64,000 bases of DNA, from contig NZ_CP016397.1 in the NCBI RefSeq assembly GCF_002240035.1, positions 664,001 to 728,000 on the forward strand. Direction: 5' to 3'. Made by a program: the position numbers and the translations under genes. This DNA comes from Legionella clemsonensis (GTDB taxonomy: Bacteria; Pseudomonadota; Gammaproteobacteria; Legionellales; Legionellaceae). Below, in pieces: positions 27,401-33,336 of the stretch (the stretch's first letter is position 1; each line of letters starts with the position of its first letter). The notes beneath the pieces are model-generated. The model ran no database searches. It saw only the letters and a list, made by a program, of their open reading frames with translations, and was not told where the DNA came from.

Positions 27401-29618
27401 CGAGTAGCATTGCTAATCGCACTTTCTTATAAGTTGATTTTCCTAATTCATACAATTCATTGGATTGTGTTTTTTTAGCATAACAATTCCCCGTGTTTTG
27501 CGGGCGTTGCAATAGTTCTTCGAACTGAGGAGGGGCGTCTTCCGATGCTAAATAGCTAAATCTTTCAATATACCGTTGGTAGACATAAGCTTGATCATTT
27601 AAAGCAAAAGCTTTTCTGAGCCTACCCATAATGCTGTCACCCATTTGGTTTCGCTCTTCCATTGAAGTATGTCTAACATTTTCTTCAATATGGGTTTGTG
27701 CCCAACCTGCATAGCTTTTTGAATGGATTAAATCAGTTAAATAGGCTAATCCCTCAGCAGAATTAAGACGCTCTTCGGATACTTTGAATGATAAAGCATT
27801 TTTCCGCATTCCACTGTTACCTATGCGGGAAAGTTTAAGTAAACCGGCTAGTGAACCTTTATTAGTCGTATTTTCTAAAGCACCAGAAGAATCATAAGTT
27901 GAAAGCTTAAATTGGTTACCTTCTCGCTTTATAACAAGTTGCATGGCGTGACCTTCTAGTCCTGTTTCAAGATATAAAGCTTCACCATTTTTCAGCTCCA
28001 GACAGCCTCTTTGTAAAGCCTTGCCGGCCAAATCGAGTTTTGTCTGGTATTTCTTTTGTCCTTTTAGAAATTCTGCTGGGCCTAATTTTCGATAATCGTC
28101 TTTGCCGGGTATTTTTTCATATCCACCCCACTCCTCACAGACGTGCTGCATAATATTAATTAAATTTTCAGAGCGTTTTTGATTTTTATGATAGGTAGCA
28201 ATTTGATCTCTTTCTTCTTTTGTAAATTTTAAACCGTAATCTTCAAAAGCATGAGGTAAATCAACGAGTTTACCCATCAAATTTCTTTCAAATGATGTAA
28301 CCATTTCAGGCTCGCCACCAATGCCAAAGGCATGATCACCGTCTTTTACTTTAAAAGGGGATGTTCCGCCTGGATTTACGGATCGGACTGCACGCAATAT
28401 GCTGTTCTTTTCAACATTGGTATCATCTAAGGTAACTAAAGAACCAATAACGGAACCTATAGAACTAAGTTGATCCGTCTGGGTTCCAGAGACAACTTGA
28501 GAAGCAAGGGCCATTCCAAAACGAGTCATAATAGCCGATTTAATTTGTTCAGGAGTTCTTGCGGTTTGTTCCCCAATAACGGTTAGAGCGGTTTTTGCAG
28601 AAATTTCATCTGCTCCACTTTGTGCAAAAACTTTTAGACGATCATTTTCCGCTTCTGTGATTTTTAATTCATAGGGTTTATCAGGAATTCTAGATTTTCT
28701 ATATAGCTGTTTCAATCCTTTTCCAAGTGGTTTGGTAACAGGTCTTAAATATTCAGCAGGGATGGTTACAATAGAACCTACAGCTCCCAAAGGAAGACTA
28801 AAAATTAAAGTCACCGCATTGAGCGCAATCCAAGAGCCCAAACGCTGATCTTTACCTCGTTTGGGTGTGATAGTCTTCCAAACTGCCCCTACAGCTTTAG
28901 CGTATCCTTTAAATGGTGACAAAATTGTCCATTTAACTAGTGAAGCTACACTTGTCACTGCCACCTTCGCTGTGGTTTTAAGGCCATTCAGCATTTGGGA
29001 CAATAGATTTTTCTTCGTTATTGGGGTTGCTTCTGGTGATTTAAGGACTGAATGATTACTAATTGCTAAGTTAGCTTTATGAACATTCTTAATAATTTTT
29101 TTCCAAATACTTACATCCCATTGAAGATTTTTATGCTGTTTTAGCCATTCTGCAGGTTTTTGAGAATTAAATTCTCGTTTGTTGTTGGCTTCATCTATTG
29201 CTTGTTGAATTGCTGTAAGCTGTTCATCTTTAAGACTTTTGAGTTTTTGTTCTAAGATAAACAATTCATCATCCGTTGCACGCGCAAGCACTAACTGTCT
29301 GATTTCGTTATTTTTTAAAGCAAACAGTGCTTCTTTGGTCAGATGTTCATAAGTTTTTTGCAAATATTCAGTAATTGTAGCGGTTTTTGCGAGCTCGCTT
29401 GCGAGAATTGGTTGTTTTCCCTCAGCAAAAATTTGCTTTTTATGCTCTGTTAAAAATTGTTTTATTTGTTTGCGTCTTGATAAATTTTTAATCTGAGGTA
29501 GAACTTCCGCATGCAAAATTTTAACATCACTTATTCCAAGTGTTGCGATATATGTTTTTAGCTGCTTAGTGTCGAAGTGGGAGAATAGAGTGGCAACTTC
29601 ACCAGCATATCTAGTCAT
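15411..29618 (-). CDS. giant 4735-residue DUF3638/DUF3645-like protein
   Basis: A single uninterrupted frame of 14.2 kb. Residues 1-260 are helical and charged, with a hydrophobic stretch near 260-285. The region about 2820-3500 follows eukaryotic DUF3638/DUF3645 proteins motif by motif: Walker-A-like QARMGFGKTTLLPLVAL (near 2836-2852), LVRFIVPKSAL, EVLVQSPSVRNS, DELD (near 3000) followed by VNYTSG, VVIGFSGTAGD (near 3292), RALIDVGG (near 3365), YYDQSHSRGADIK (near 3443) and AIMRMRKI (near 3480). These eukaryotic proteins are large, of unknown function, and look like degenerate SF2 helicases. Next comes a Ser/Gln repeat (near 3680), then about 1000 residues of charged coiled coil. No signal peptide. 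Cytoplasmic giant ATPase or translocated effector are both possible; base composition matches its neighbours. Confidence 0.88.
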   Translation of the reverse strand: MTRYAGEVATLFSHFDTKQLKTYIATLGISDVKILHAEVLPQIKNLSRRKQIKQFLTEHKKQIFAEGKQPILASELAKTATITEYLQKTYEHLTKEALFALKNNEIRQLVLARATDDELFILEQKLKSLKDEQLTAIQQAIDEANNKREFNSQKPAEWLKQHKNLQWDVSIWKKIIKNVHKANLAISNHSVLKSPEATPITKKNLLSQMLNGLKTTAKVAVTSVASLVKWTILSPFKGYAKAVGAVWKTITPKRGKDQRLGSWIALNAVTLIFSLPLGAVGSIVTIPAEYLRPVTKPLGKGLKQLYRKSRIPDKPYELKITEAENDRLKVFAQSGADEISAKTALTVIGEQTARTPEQIKSAIMTRFGMALASQVVSGTQTDQLSSIGSVIGSLVTLDDTNVEKNSILRAVRSVNPGGTSPFKVKDGDHAFGIGGEPEMVTSFERNLMGKLVDLPHAFEDYGLKFTKEERDQIATYHKNQKRSENLINIMQHVCEEWGGYEKIPGKDDYRKLGPAEFLKGQKKYQTKLDLAGKALQRGCLELKNGEALYLETGLEGHAMQLVIKREGNQFKLSTYDSSGALENTTNKGSLAGLLKLSRIGNSGMRKNALSFKVSEERLNSAEGLAYLTDLIHSKSYAGWAQTHIEENVRHTSMEERNQMGDSIMGRLRKAFALNDQAYVYQRYIERFSYLASEDAPPQFEELLQRPQNTGNCYAKKTQSNELYELGKSTYKKVRLAMLLEQRQALLSDICGDKKGEQAFVDAEYIPILKGLEPEYLSPAELHEASMRLTEINEPPSNQYYQNYFTSLIDLKEQLAKAPENNDKNLAIRRIEQKIANHAKELYFYLKSAGRDEEIQEYFIPEVYRDDSFSWEGNVFPFKEDDEGKLLFTALNRVSEHAAALAWKASLQILNHQIQKLSVNERHIHSPNQRLEHASYWRASGNVTLKDLENANIVSFVTGFSRNEDTKIEINIGRTRKEIDKATFFRLVIANKEALTNPKVMGLLDALRNSKPEIEKRYIKEVYPAQRQAFIEKLTTNIEKADLNINTTLSRLEQGQEKVKILMAQCQENIDHLNEEIFSEKTLIGEGNKSIKLQNLDARVQFLMQEMDELNALKISVSNKLLNLRGNNAEKTRAELILAKLKDNDPKLNTMNAVSRAFKEAMNELEEVRKQLISRVREFEEDDVEQQSNHRLQGLKVFREKIISNYLRANPDYRILDELAMGNIGTEKQKNRELYSQTPEKREEFYKQGKNTFLKGSVFQEIQSLNQQLKGKITGEIERRVLLSTDIYGPSSLDTMSSGNSIYASIEEQAKMITQKPISSTVKTEWMKGMFAIWLKHEDKEKLYNLQRKSDSEIAIKKVFQHFLHQKANIKVASLKETEFPVELSIQNLGWKTITEEEMVQYRKAQHKASLTIAERFKAVFSRKPKQTPEREPAPLPVQLTAIDLMATHAPSAGAKFNAPADIEFIPLYTDTVIDGSTLDFLRENPTPTLPTELTLEKCNEYYQAVSSYLEKLEGHQGLENKEQRITEFCHSVAANTLILPFPPGAKLVIDLSTSMLARYKDDNGNFDTLFMKLENSQRAQILTNLIKFNLTQLPNIPGSKTKVDAKFYSTIKHWERLTIPKDTTMSERIAQLEPGGSIPVDNSLIEAVDSSILYSPIGLEGILEGQTGQQIALTDYGKQKQDDQDEEFTGLRKLADRLGMRNGDKILAHQFIQFYDKKMLLSADGLNSTAGRELFIRAFVDAFVNATDSEKEKLLQHIELIQLDPEQANSCNLMVSHEIFLEEVLYRASILDPKAFKGAGESRQREAILSQSIAFIKEYTDPTQKDGLKRLFGFAKEINLITLQIESARAKGAPQTETDKLYAKLIYSNLAYQLMYDQTPEDTLLGIDKNFEIIREMALVQANINKEQHHIIQFSKDLKDPAKARIFEKEFKEYAEARKFNDMMVNLQGKPSSSPVPGFISLGGINSLDTLHGAIYIGANKLGYIPAHIQSNIALEILSIHRLPFKPKDGGYIYTEGKKIKASITPQEDGSLIIQRELKTIDGKDITLQYIPPEKIEEVLPISLRRRVNADHFFIDKDNAIHAFNADFTPVLKISKENEIWSGKLLDKNNMFISIVLNKELDLIKDLSKIFPSKEMIAVDKNTVYVPSIFKFIIKDETSPHYFIADSKTDHSSRKHFEVTKEGNAILQKVLSPAEAAEVAKLEKKIVSLTSDLAAITQSNLVSKQSKAKIKNSIKACVSRIREIKDAEIFLFVGDSPKIKELEERYAQLRTEMLGAYAAFKDGGKDREQVASKYDQTKAAFFKVQNELRRAYATTDYLRVYQIKEETLKAKDFHSILHIGLIEGKTQILIQMLSANVPTSPLKTVELEELYNLQAQYVNPTTTEEHLARVTLLGIEITHHLLERTAAATGKSSGWNRKAYMHAINAFKESVSAVQKAHESIPVQQFSELWRAIESEFVKDDEVIKFFSKPIKQLPEIIKQPLSINTKTNNMPIENFDGHTQIEFRIYENPLSLIDKEQMELATRLKKLEGFEESIQAQEDGYYYENFGLFNNKTLEHLFSITSKHLGIEGLTKANIEDLLTLMKEKQWIKNVADMEGKFQIAKHPIEFFSHPDVGAFLAEKGFDRGAIKTVSDRLETFLYQTAVNGGAYTFAAGHKEELRLKITDAQKHYNLEFLGAKNKIDSLLTQASDEITMADLHAAYLLNDYREILSNFPPEEHVKVQIALNNAMTRMLYYKTELDHLNDVQNTFEMGQDSKAISMLYIKRNYPLDKLLLSASKLDKNSTPEEVFKEEQEQKMQRAFLLFESEFNHRCNTRQVNVFRGLLLDEETNPDKIDSAQARMGFGKTTLLPLVALYKTGGDKLVRFIVPKSALETNTADMSVTLTNVIGKRAVKDDFQRYSIASDPKADMGLESSRLQSLQSAKEDLKKRLAIYKKIIANREVLVQSPSVRNSMECQAKIFLDMLLRISEKPTATEALQNKELIECISVLNEIRSITTISVFDELDATQDSATTEVNYTSGNKLPLDPKEIYPLEVITQTILAAKDKSPANLAKLLLDKFNVHGEDRASISNYILSLEEREPSSVTPTNSTLVYLMRAILTDPKGILTLFTEKEAGKDFGVWFQNGSDGKKKYDFEALRTATETQAKNPLLITVPYSSANQPKPQGSRFDNPEVTAITTFLYYLDPNTEICAVPHFEFLIESFRSGSGERPYLDPTEQHIEPEFADALEIIKKVAETPETVSRNEKREAYFTEIARMPAFRRMLARTIIQDQIKFDAGKANSNRYEQGTPQDVVIGFSGTAGDTSSHFKENMLDPAADGNMTLGIMARSENQGTHIVNSASLSEVDENYSAAMIAQFAEMFEDSTRALIDVGGLCKVSNREVAKEIALQLRKSINPKLNNLEGVIFYDDITNMKKVLILDAHSKETIKDLTPELVAKSDLEGKFFTYYDQSHSRGADIKQMDGAKAILTASLTLDNNDYKQAIMRMRKIIDRNLKQSFSIAVPDIVRNKILEDLKLPKTHTLTGNDIAFWLRQKELKNDLNKVAILTTELDAIVKNAILQQQANITNFMTGSNLTPEQINIFKDCISELNEISKFISGSSPNLQTKYGGCYGKIKKEVFIQDLDTRFKARMANIFTSVNKARIKLELNALSEKDKEPYFAMEREVIERRAAQISPEFTIPQEGNSLSEAQSETENQSHSQSESQSQSQTQTYAFSDVKNEEVVVEVRIKKPNITVEPASVDFLLTSEKTQTLSLASKTLHMTQLFKEEDSIRCSPSYKGKGAHLIPPIRYFLARESKSPQVIIINQAEANAFKNSVVEGWSLYDIRSDSAEGLLPIVGPKVKSLEGKLLNKLNFAAYRYQVEGGNVEELATALNGICTPTQLEPSLTIQYANAPNVSKETPIFELATWGFDGIDKQEIQVRIKPTNQTITDKKGITHQKTGVTISVQVPTKQTTKQPVEQQSAIGQTKKEPQLTSTNIFISSRLKERILAGNHSQLSLIAKETMDAYKKAMIKRKEIRKEIADVKAAKAALRQEYKGEIEYGPEKEADDQPIAIKGKIKDLEIKIARLVKEAKEQIAVQFPESAKDELNQRKKHQDMLNDQLRSMCSGTGDYEEDSGLRVDGILHDNLGEACIYLMQQLYKQHSVKRLTTQQISEKLDDYIDQVFEAVEERYEEFITPSGKGTLIDSLFQAAREPPTRKNDNGEDVPNTDIKIEGMDLNQFLRYHLYDLDIYDDFIYENEPERNAKKWKPFVEGIQREIILARKDKNLTPEAFLESMTSRVKRIALAVNDNEEISERRIPRIGEFISTVMQRLSISANSEEDEEENKAALKRNIRNVVTQRLLNATTNPSSEDRKEKNFFVILHGVMKSKLGKPDYELPPELLAYNKAPVKAADIKPAIIKALESQHMVVSTKEIDKMTQDAVNFLNGHKAAEKILDNYKAKSSRSKEIYIKGPDDERAKGIILHADFKILRDLDRKVLPLQNQLIKAREKYKKDLKALEEKHAEIRGRAKKNEEEVQKIKGEVSVLNKLINGAKNLLKICDNHHIKVAEKDALEFIDVHFDVPTIVEKNISADVDLLFTPPEYLQLEKDMKAQLDQLHGLDSGLEENCGSAFNKSVQSVVIPAAKVVQKRECKVDGLGLREKQEVNLEMASECELAEARQREEQTRNAENDETVQFEEKNLAQEKVNGKLQAPPTHSSVATLNTGTSDITKQIKEKMGRLRNENVETGKTITISK

Positions 29619-30119
29619 ATGCTACCTTACTATCTATTTTCACAATTTGTTCTCCAAATGAATTTCAATCCGCAACAGTGAGGTTTAGTTAGAAAGATTA
29701 TTGTTTCTTTTATTTTATTGTAGACCAGATAGTATTAATTTATGTCATTTGCAATTAATATTGAGCTATGTGATTTAACTTATATCTTTTGGTGTTATTT
29801 AAAGTCCAATAAGCGTTGTTTTTAACAGTTTCTGGTGAAATGAAATGCCGCGCTAAAATGTCTAAATAAATGGAGGGCCTTTATAAGGGATGGAGAATAA
29901 AATAGGTCATAAAATGGGCGGCTTTAAGAATTAAAGAGTATATTATTGTCTCTTAATATTTGGTCCAGGATACATTATTGCGTTATGTTGATTAGGTCCT
30001 GATCCCTTTATAGATGCTGGGGTCTGTTCATCGTGGCAGTGAATGAAGGCCAAGCGTAGGCTAATTCTTCAGAAATTTTTGTGACCTGGAGAGATGACCT
30101 CCAGGTTTCGCGAGTGTAA
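29619..30119. other. 500-bp non-coding region upstream of the giant gene
   Basis: AT-rich spacer holding the promoter of the giant gene and the 3' end of the protease-like gene. A perfect 8-bp hairpin lies at 30084-30106. I see no further gene and no convincing PmrA-type box with correct spacing. Confidence 0.45.
30084..30106 (-). terminator. hairpin downstream of the C58-like gene
   Basis: Perfect inverted repeat ACCTGGAG / CTCCAGGT with a 7-nt loop, 14 nt past the stop of the protease-like gene. No U tract follows on either strand, so termination is plausible but not assured. Confidence 0.35.
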
Positions 30120-31085
30120 TTATGGGTTAACTTGAGATTTTGTTTGAGTGATAAACAGTTCAGTATGTTCTGCTTGCAAACGTGCAATATATTGTGCCCC
30201 ATCCATGAAAGCCATATTTGTTCCCTCATAAGTTTTCATTGCTTCATTAATTTTTGCGGCAAGTTTGTCGATAGTCAGGTGTTTCTTTTCACCACAATTA
30301 GGATCGAAGAAAGAGAAATCATTATCTCCCGTTTTCTTAATAACCATAGAATGACCGGTGAAACTTAAAAATCCCTTACTGAAAACACAAAATTTAATAT
30401 AAGTACCATTTTCAAGAGAATTTAATTTCTCAGTTAATACCTCTACATTGGCTGTTTTATCATTATTTTGAATGTTGTTGCTGGGAAAGAGTGAGAACGG
30501 ATATTTATTAAAAAAATAAGCTTTCAATTTTTCAAAAAAAGTAGCAACGTGAAGGATGTGGCTAACCTTGATTTTTTTCTGATTTATTGCAAATAAACCG
30601 ATTTTTTCTTGCAAAAAATTACTATTCGAGCTCTTGATTTGCTGCAATTCAATAAACCCATCCAATCTTTCTCTCAGCTTAAAAGAGGTCTTGTTTAGAT
30701 CTAGAGTTTCTTCAGATTTACCGAGTAAATCTTCCATTATGACGTAATTGGAGATAAGCTCACATAACCCATCATATTTCATTACAAAATTATTTAAGGT
30801 TTTATAGAGGCTTTTATTCAACTGCACTTCAAAGCAGATTCCTTCTTGATCAAATTTTACAGTTTTTTGTTGATCAAGAGCGAACAATTTAGAAGAATGA
30901 TGCAAAGCCTGTTGTAGTTGCTCATGCTCCCTCTTTGCAGCCATGAAATTTAAGAATTGCTGACGATATTTTTCTGCATTTTCCTTTAAAATAGTGACCT
31001 TGTAGTAAGAAGGCAACTCTTCCCGATTAGTAGATTGGGATAAAATTTTTTCCTTTCCAATTTCTTTTAAAACTTCTTTTCCCAT
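30120..31085 (-). CDS. C58/YopT-like cysteine-protease candidate
   Basis: A 321-residue soluble protein with Cys-His-Asp elements in the order and style of clan CA peptidase C58 (YopT/AvrPphB): QEGICFEVQL with Cys84, TGHSMVIKK with His245, and FSFFDPNCGEK with Asp261, the last being a strong match to the usual FFDPN(F)GE pattern. The spacing of about 160 residues between Cys and His also fits. C58 enzymes are injected proteases that cleave host proteins near prenylated or acylated ends. There is no signal peptide. A PmrA-like box with a consensus -10 lies upstream (31116-31148). A helical insert (about 130-220) separates the two halves. Function as an effector protease is inferred; the fold call rests on motifs only. 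Confidence 0.65.
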   Translation of the reverse strand: MGKEVLKEIGKEKILSQSTNREELPSYYKVTILKENAEKYRQQFLNFMAAKREHEQLQQALHHSSKLFALDQQKTVKFDQEGICFEVQLNKSLYKTLNNFVMKYDGLCELISNYVIMEDLLGKSEETLDLNKTSFKLRERLDGFIELQQIKSSNSNFLQEKIGLFAINQKKIKVSHILHVATFFEKLKAYFFNKYPFSLFPSNNIQNNDKTANVEVLTEKLNSLENGTYIKFCVFSKGFLSFTGHSMVIKKTGDNDFSFFDPNCGEKKHLTIDKLAAKINEAMKTYEGTNMAFMDGAQYIARLQAEHTELFITQTKSQVNP

Positions 31086-31115
31086 ACTTAAGATTCATTT
31101 TTTTACCTTGTTATT

Positions 31116-31148
31116 ATTATAATTAGGGAAACTTAAATAAATATTAAC
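31116..31148 (-). promoter_or_regulatory. PmrA-like box and -10 element upstream of the C58-like gene
   Basis: Read on the minus strand: GTTAATATT, 2 nt, TTTAAGTTT, then 7 nt and a perfect TATAAT at 31121-31116. The tandem 9-mers resemble the published Legionella PmrA element (cTTAATatT repeated with 2-bp spacing, recalled from the literature). The ATG follows 31 nt after the -10. Confidence 0.6.
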
Positions 31149-31237
31149 TGCTTTCTAAGATTATTTAGCCTAAACCTGCACGATACCTGGTTTGTGTAAT
31201 AGGCTGAAGGGGGAGTAATGGAGTTAATCATAATCAC

Positions 31238-32155
31238 CTATAGTAAGGAGTACAATCGCTCAAGATAAGCCACGAGCTGATGGGCTTTTTCTAACATATT
31301 ATCCTCGAAGTACCAGCAAATACATAAGGCAGCTTGAATGATACACCAGCTTAATACTCTTTCTCGGTCAAAGGCAGTGAGTTCAATCACCCAATCAAGG
31401 TTACGTGCTAATTCTTTTGTTTCAAGAGGATCTTCAAGAACGCAGAATGGATTCCTCAAAAATGCGCCTATCTCAAATTCTCTTTCACCTAGAATACCTT
31501 TAGGATCTATCGCACGCCATTCCGAATGGTGTTGTAGGATATTGTAATGGTGAAGGTCACCATGCAATAACACTTGCTCTCCCTGACTTGATAACAGCTC
31601 TTTTGTTCGACCAACAACAAAATCTCGTAAGGGCTTTTTAATCAGTCGTTGTAATGCTTCCTGAGTATTAAGTCGCGCCAAGTTTCTTAACCATTGTTCT
31701 AATGAGATAAAGCGGTGAGGTTCTGTAATTGGAGACCATAAACGTTGCATTACAGACACAGCAATCGGAATGGCTTGTTGTTCATCAATGAGATCTACCA
31801 ATCGTGTTCCTGGTAACAGTCGTTCCATTATCATCCATCCTTCATCAGGATTCGCATCAATTAAACGCGCGGAGCCTTTGCCATTAAACTGTTTTAATGC
31901 GTCAATTTCCATTGAAAACTCATGATGAGGTAGGCTTACTTTTAATACCCACTCTTCACCTTGGGAACCCAAAACAGGAAGCACATAGTTAAAACTTAAA
32001 TGCTCGAAGGGAGGTAATAAAGTAAGCCCATGTGTAGAGGCTAAACTGTTAAGAAACTTAGGTAGGTGATGCCACCATCGTTTTCCCGCTTCACCATGCA
32101 CAGTGGCAATTGTCTTCTTAAGTTGTTTGAGGGGGCTGTTTATCGCTTCTACCAT
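31238..32155 (-). CDS. APH(6)/hydroxyurea-type aminoglycoside phosphotransferase
   Basis: A 305-residue kinase of the aminoglycoside/hydroxyurea antibiotic resistance kinase family (streptomycin 6-phosphotransferase type). Seen: WVLKVSLPHHEFSMEIDALK (ATP-binding lysine and helix C), GWMIMERLLPGTRL (hinge), the Brenner-type catalytic loop HGDLHHYNIL with Asp200 and Asn205, and AIDPKGILGEREFEIG with the metal-binding Asp217, which is diagnostic for this family. Relatives phosphorylate streptomycin, but several chromosomal members have other small-molecule substrates. No mobile element is adjacent. It stands alone between the protease-like gene and a GC-richer pair. Confidence 0.88.
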   Translation of the reverse strand: MVEAINSPLKQLKKTIATVHGEAGKRWWHHLPKFLNSLASTHGLTLLPPFEHLSFNYVLPVLGSQGEEWVLKVSLPHHEFSMEIDALKQFNGKGSARLIDANPDEGWMIMERLLPGTRLVDLIDEQQAIPIAVSVMQRLWSPITEPHRFISLEQWLRNLARLNTQEALQRLIKKPLRDFVVGRTKELLSSQGEQVLLHGDLHHYNILQHHSEWRAIDPKGILGEREFEIGAFLRNPFCVLEDPLETKELARNLDWVIELTAFDRERVLSWCIIQAALCICWYFEDNMLEKAHQLVAYLERLYSLL

Positions 32156-32215
32156 GGTTTGACCTGGAGTATTTCAACCATTTTAGCAGAAATGAAATTA
32201 TTTTTAACTGCTGCT

Positions 32216-33277
32216 CTAGCGACTTTGTTGGCTCAGCCACAAGAGCCCGGCATTGTAAACCACATCATGAGTTCCTTCGAAAATCTTAAGTGTTACCCCA
32301 TTCGAAGTTTTTTCCAGCAGCAGCTTTATTCCAGCTGCCGCATATAGGCTGTCATAATAATCGCCAGCCATTCGGTCGGGGATTTTATACTGATCGACGA
32401 TTTCCGCTATTTCTACTTCAGTGAATCGATCGCCTTCATCTGCCAGAGCGTTGAAGGCACGTAGTGAATGATCCGGCGGCACGAATCTATCTTTGATGCC
32501 TGTGGCAATATACACCTGAACGCCTTTGCCCCGGGCATTTGCAAGATAGGTTTTGGGGCTTCTTTTCGCACACTCCAGCGCGGCTGGAGTTCCAGGTAGC
32601 GGTGCGCCGCCGCAGCAGCGTTCAATATCGCGTGAGTAGTCATGGGTGGCATGTCGCGTAGTCTCATACCAGGCCACGAGATCATAAACTGGCACCCAAG
32701 CCACAGCAGCTGTCCATAATTGTGGGTATCGGCCTACCATATTGAGAGTCATCATTCCGCCGCCGGAAAATCCTGCCAAATACACTCGGTTCTCGTCCAC
32801 CCGCGCATTTTTTTTGGCGTATTCGAGAGCATCTAGCACATCCTGTATGGCCAGTTCAGAAGCTCCGGCGTCAGGATTGTCAAAATCACCTCTAAAATTG
32901 GGATGAATAAACACCCAATCGTTCTCAATGGCCCAGATGCCGTAGGGAATACTAAAAGGTTGGATATAATCTGCGCTCCAACTATGCAGTACCAGCAATA
33001 GCGGTTTTTTGTGGTGCGAACCGGAATCGTAGAACAGGCTCGGTTGCAGACTGCCGTCTGCCGAGGATTTGATCATAACCGACTGCACCTGAGGCGCTGC
33101 TTTTTTCCACGCCTCGGCTTTTGACATGTTAGCCAAAGGGGATTTGGCCAGTTTCATAAAGGTGGTATAACTCTCGACCAATTTTACCGATAGACCATCG
33201 CTCTCAGCTGAATTGCAGGTAAAAAATGCGCTAAAGATCCCCAGAAAGACCATTGTTGGTTTTAAATAATTGATCAA
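32216..33277 (-). CDS. secreted alpha/beta hydrolase (esterase/peptidase type)
   Basis: A 353-residue exported hydrolase. Residues 1-24 form a signal peptide ending near NSAES. The fold signatures are LLLVLHSWS (oxyanion strand), NFRGDFDNP, the helix before the nucleophile YAKKNARVDENRVYLAGFSGGG with Ser171, an acid in GIKDRFVPP and His in FEGTHDV. This is the layout of prolyl-oligopeptidase-like and polyhydroxybutyrate-depolymerase-like esterases; the substrate is not readable. The gene is clearly GC-richer than flanking genes, and so is the acyltransferase gene 59 nt upstream. The two probably entered together and may act on the same acylated product. Confidence 0.82.
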   Translation of the reverse strand: MINYLKPTMVFLGIFSAFFTCNSAESDGLSVKLVESYTTFMKLAKSPLANMSKAEAWKKAAPQVQSVMIKSSADGSLQPSLFYDSGSHHKKPLLLVLHSWSADYIQPFSIPYGIWAIENDWVFIHPNFRGDFDNPDAGASELAIQDVLDALEYAKKNARVDENRVYLAGFSGGGMMTLNMVGRYPQLWTAAVAWVPVYDLVAWYETTRHATHDYSRDIERCCGGAPLPGTPAALECAKRSPKTYLANARGKGVQVYIATGIKDRFVPPDHSLRAFNALADEGDRFTEVEIAEIVDQYKIPDRMAGDYYDSLYAAAGIKLLLEKTSNGVTLKIFEGTHDVVYNAGLLWLSQQSR

Positions 33278-33336
33278 AACAGTCTCCTTTGCATGCTTCT
33301 GACTTTCTTGCGCTTGTAAATTATGACTAATACATC

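Noticed and set aside
15411-29618. The motif GHAMQLVIKREG followed by YDSSG (near residue 550 of the giant) as a second C58-like protease site
   Set aside because: His and Asp look right, but no Cys sits at the expected distance in a GxC(F/A) context. The resemblance may be accidental.
29619-29760. A PmrA-like box upstream of the giant gene (ATTAATACT with TACAAT)
   Set aside because: Only one half-site is present, the spacing to the -10 is 8 rather than 7 nt, and the partner half-site is absent.
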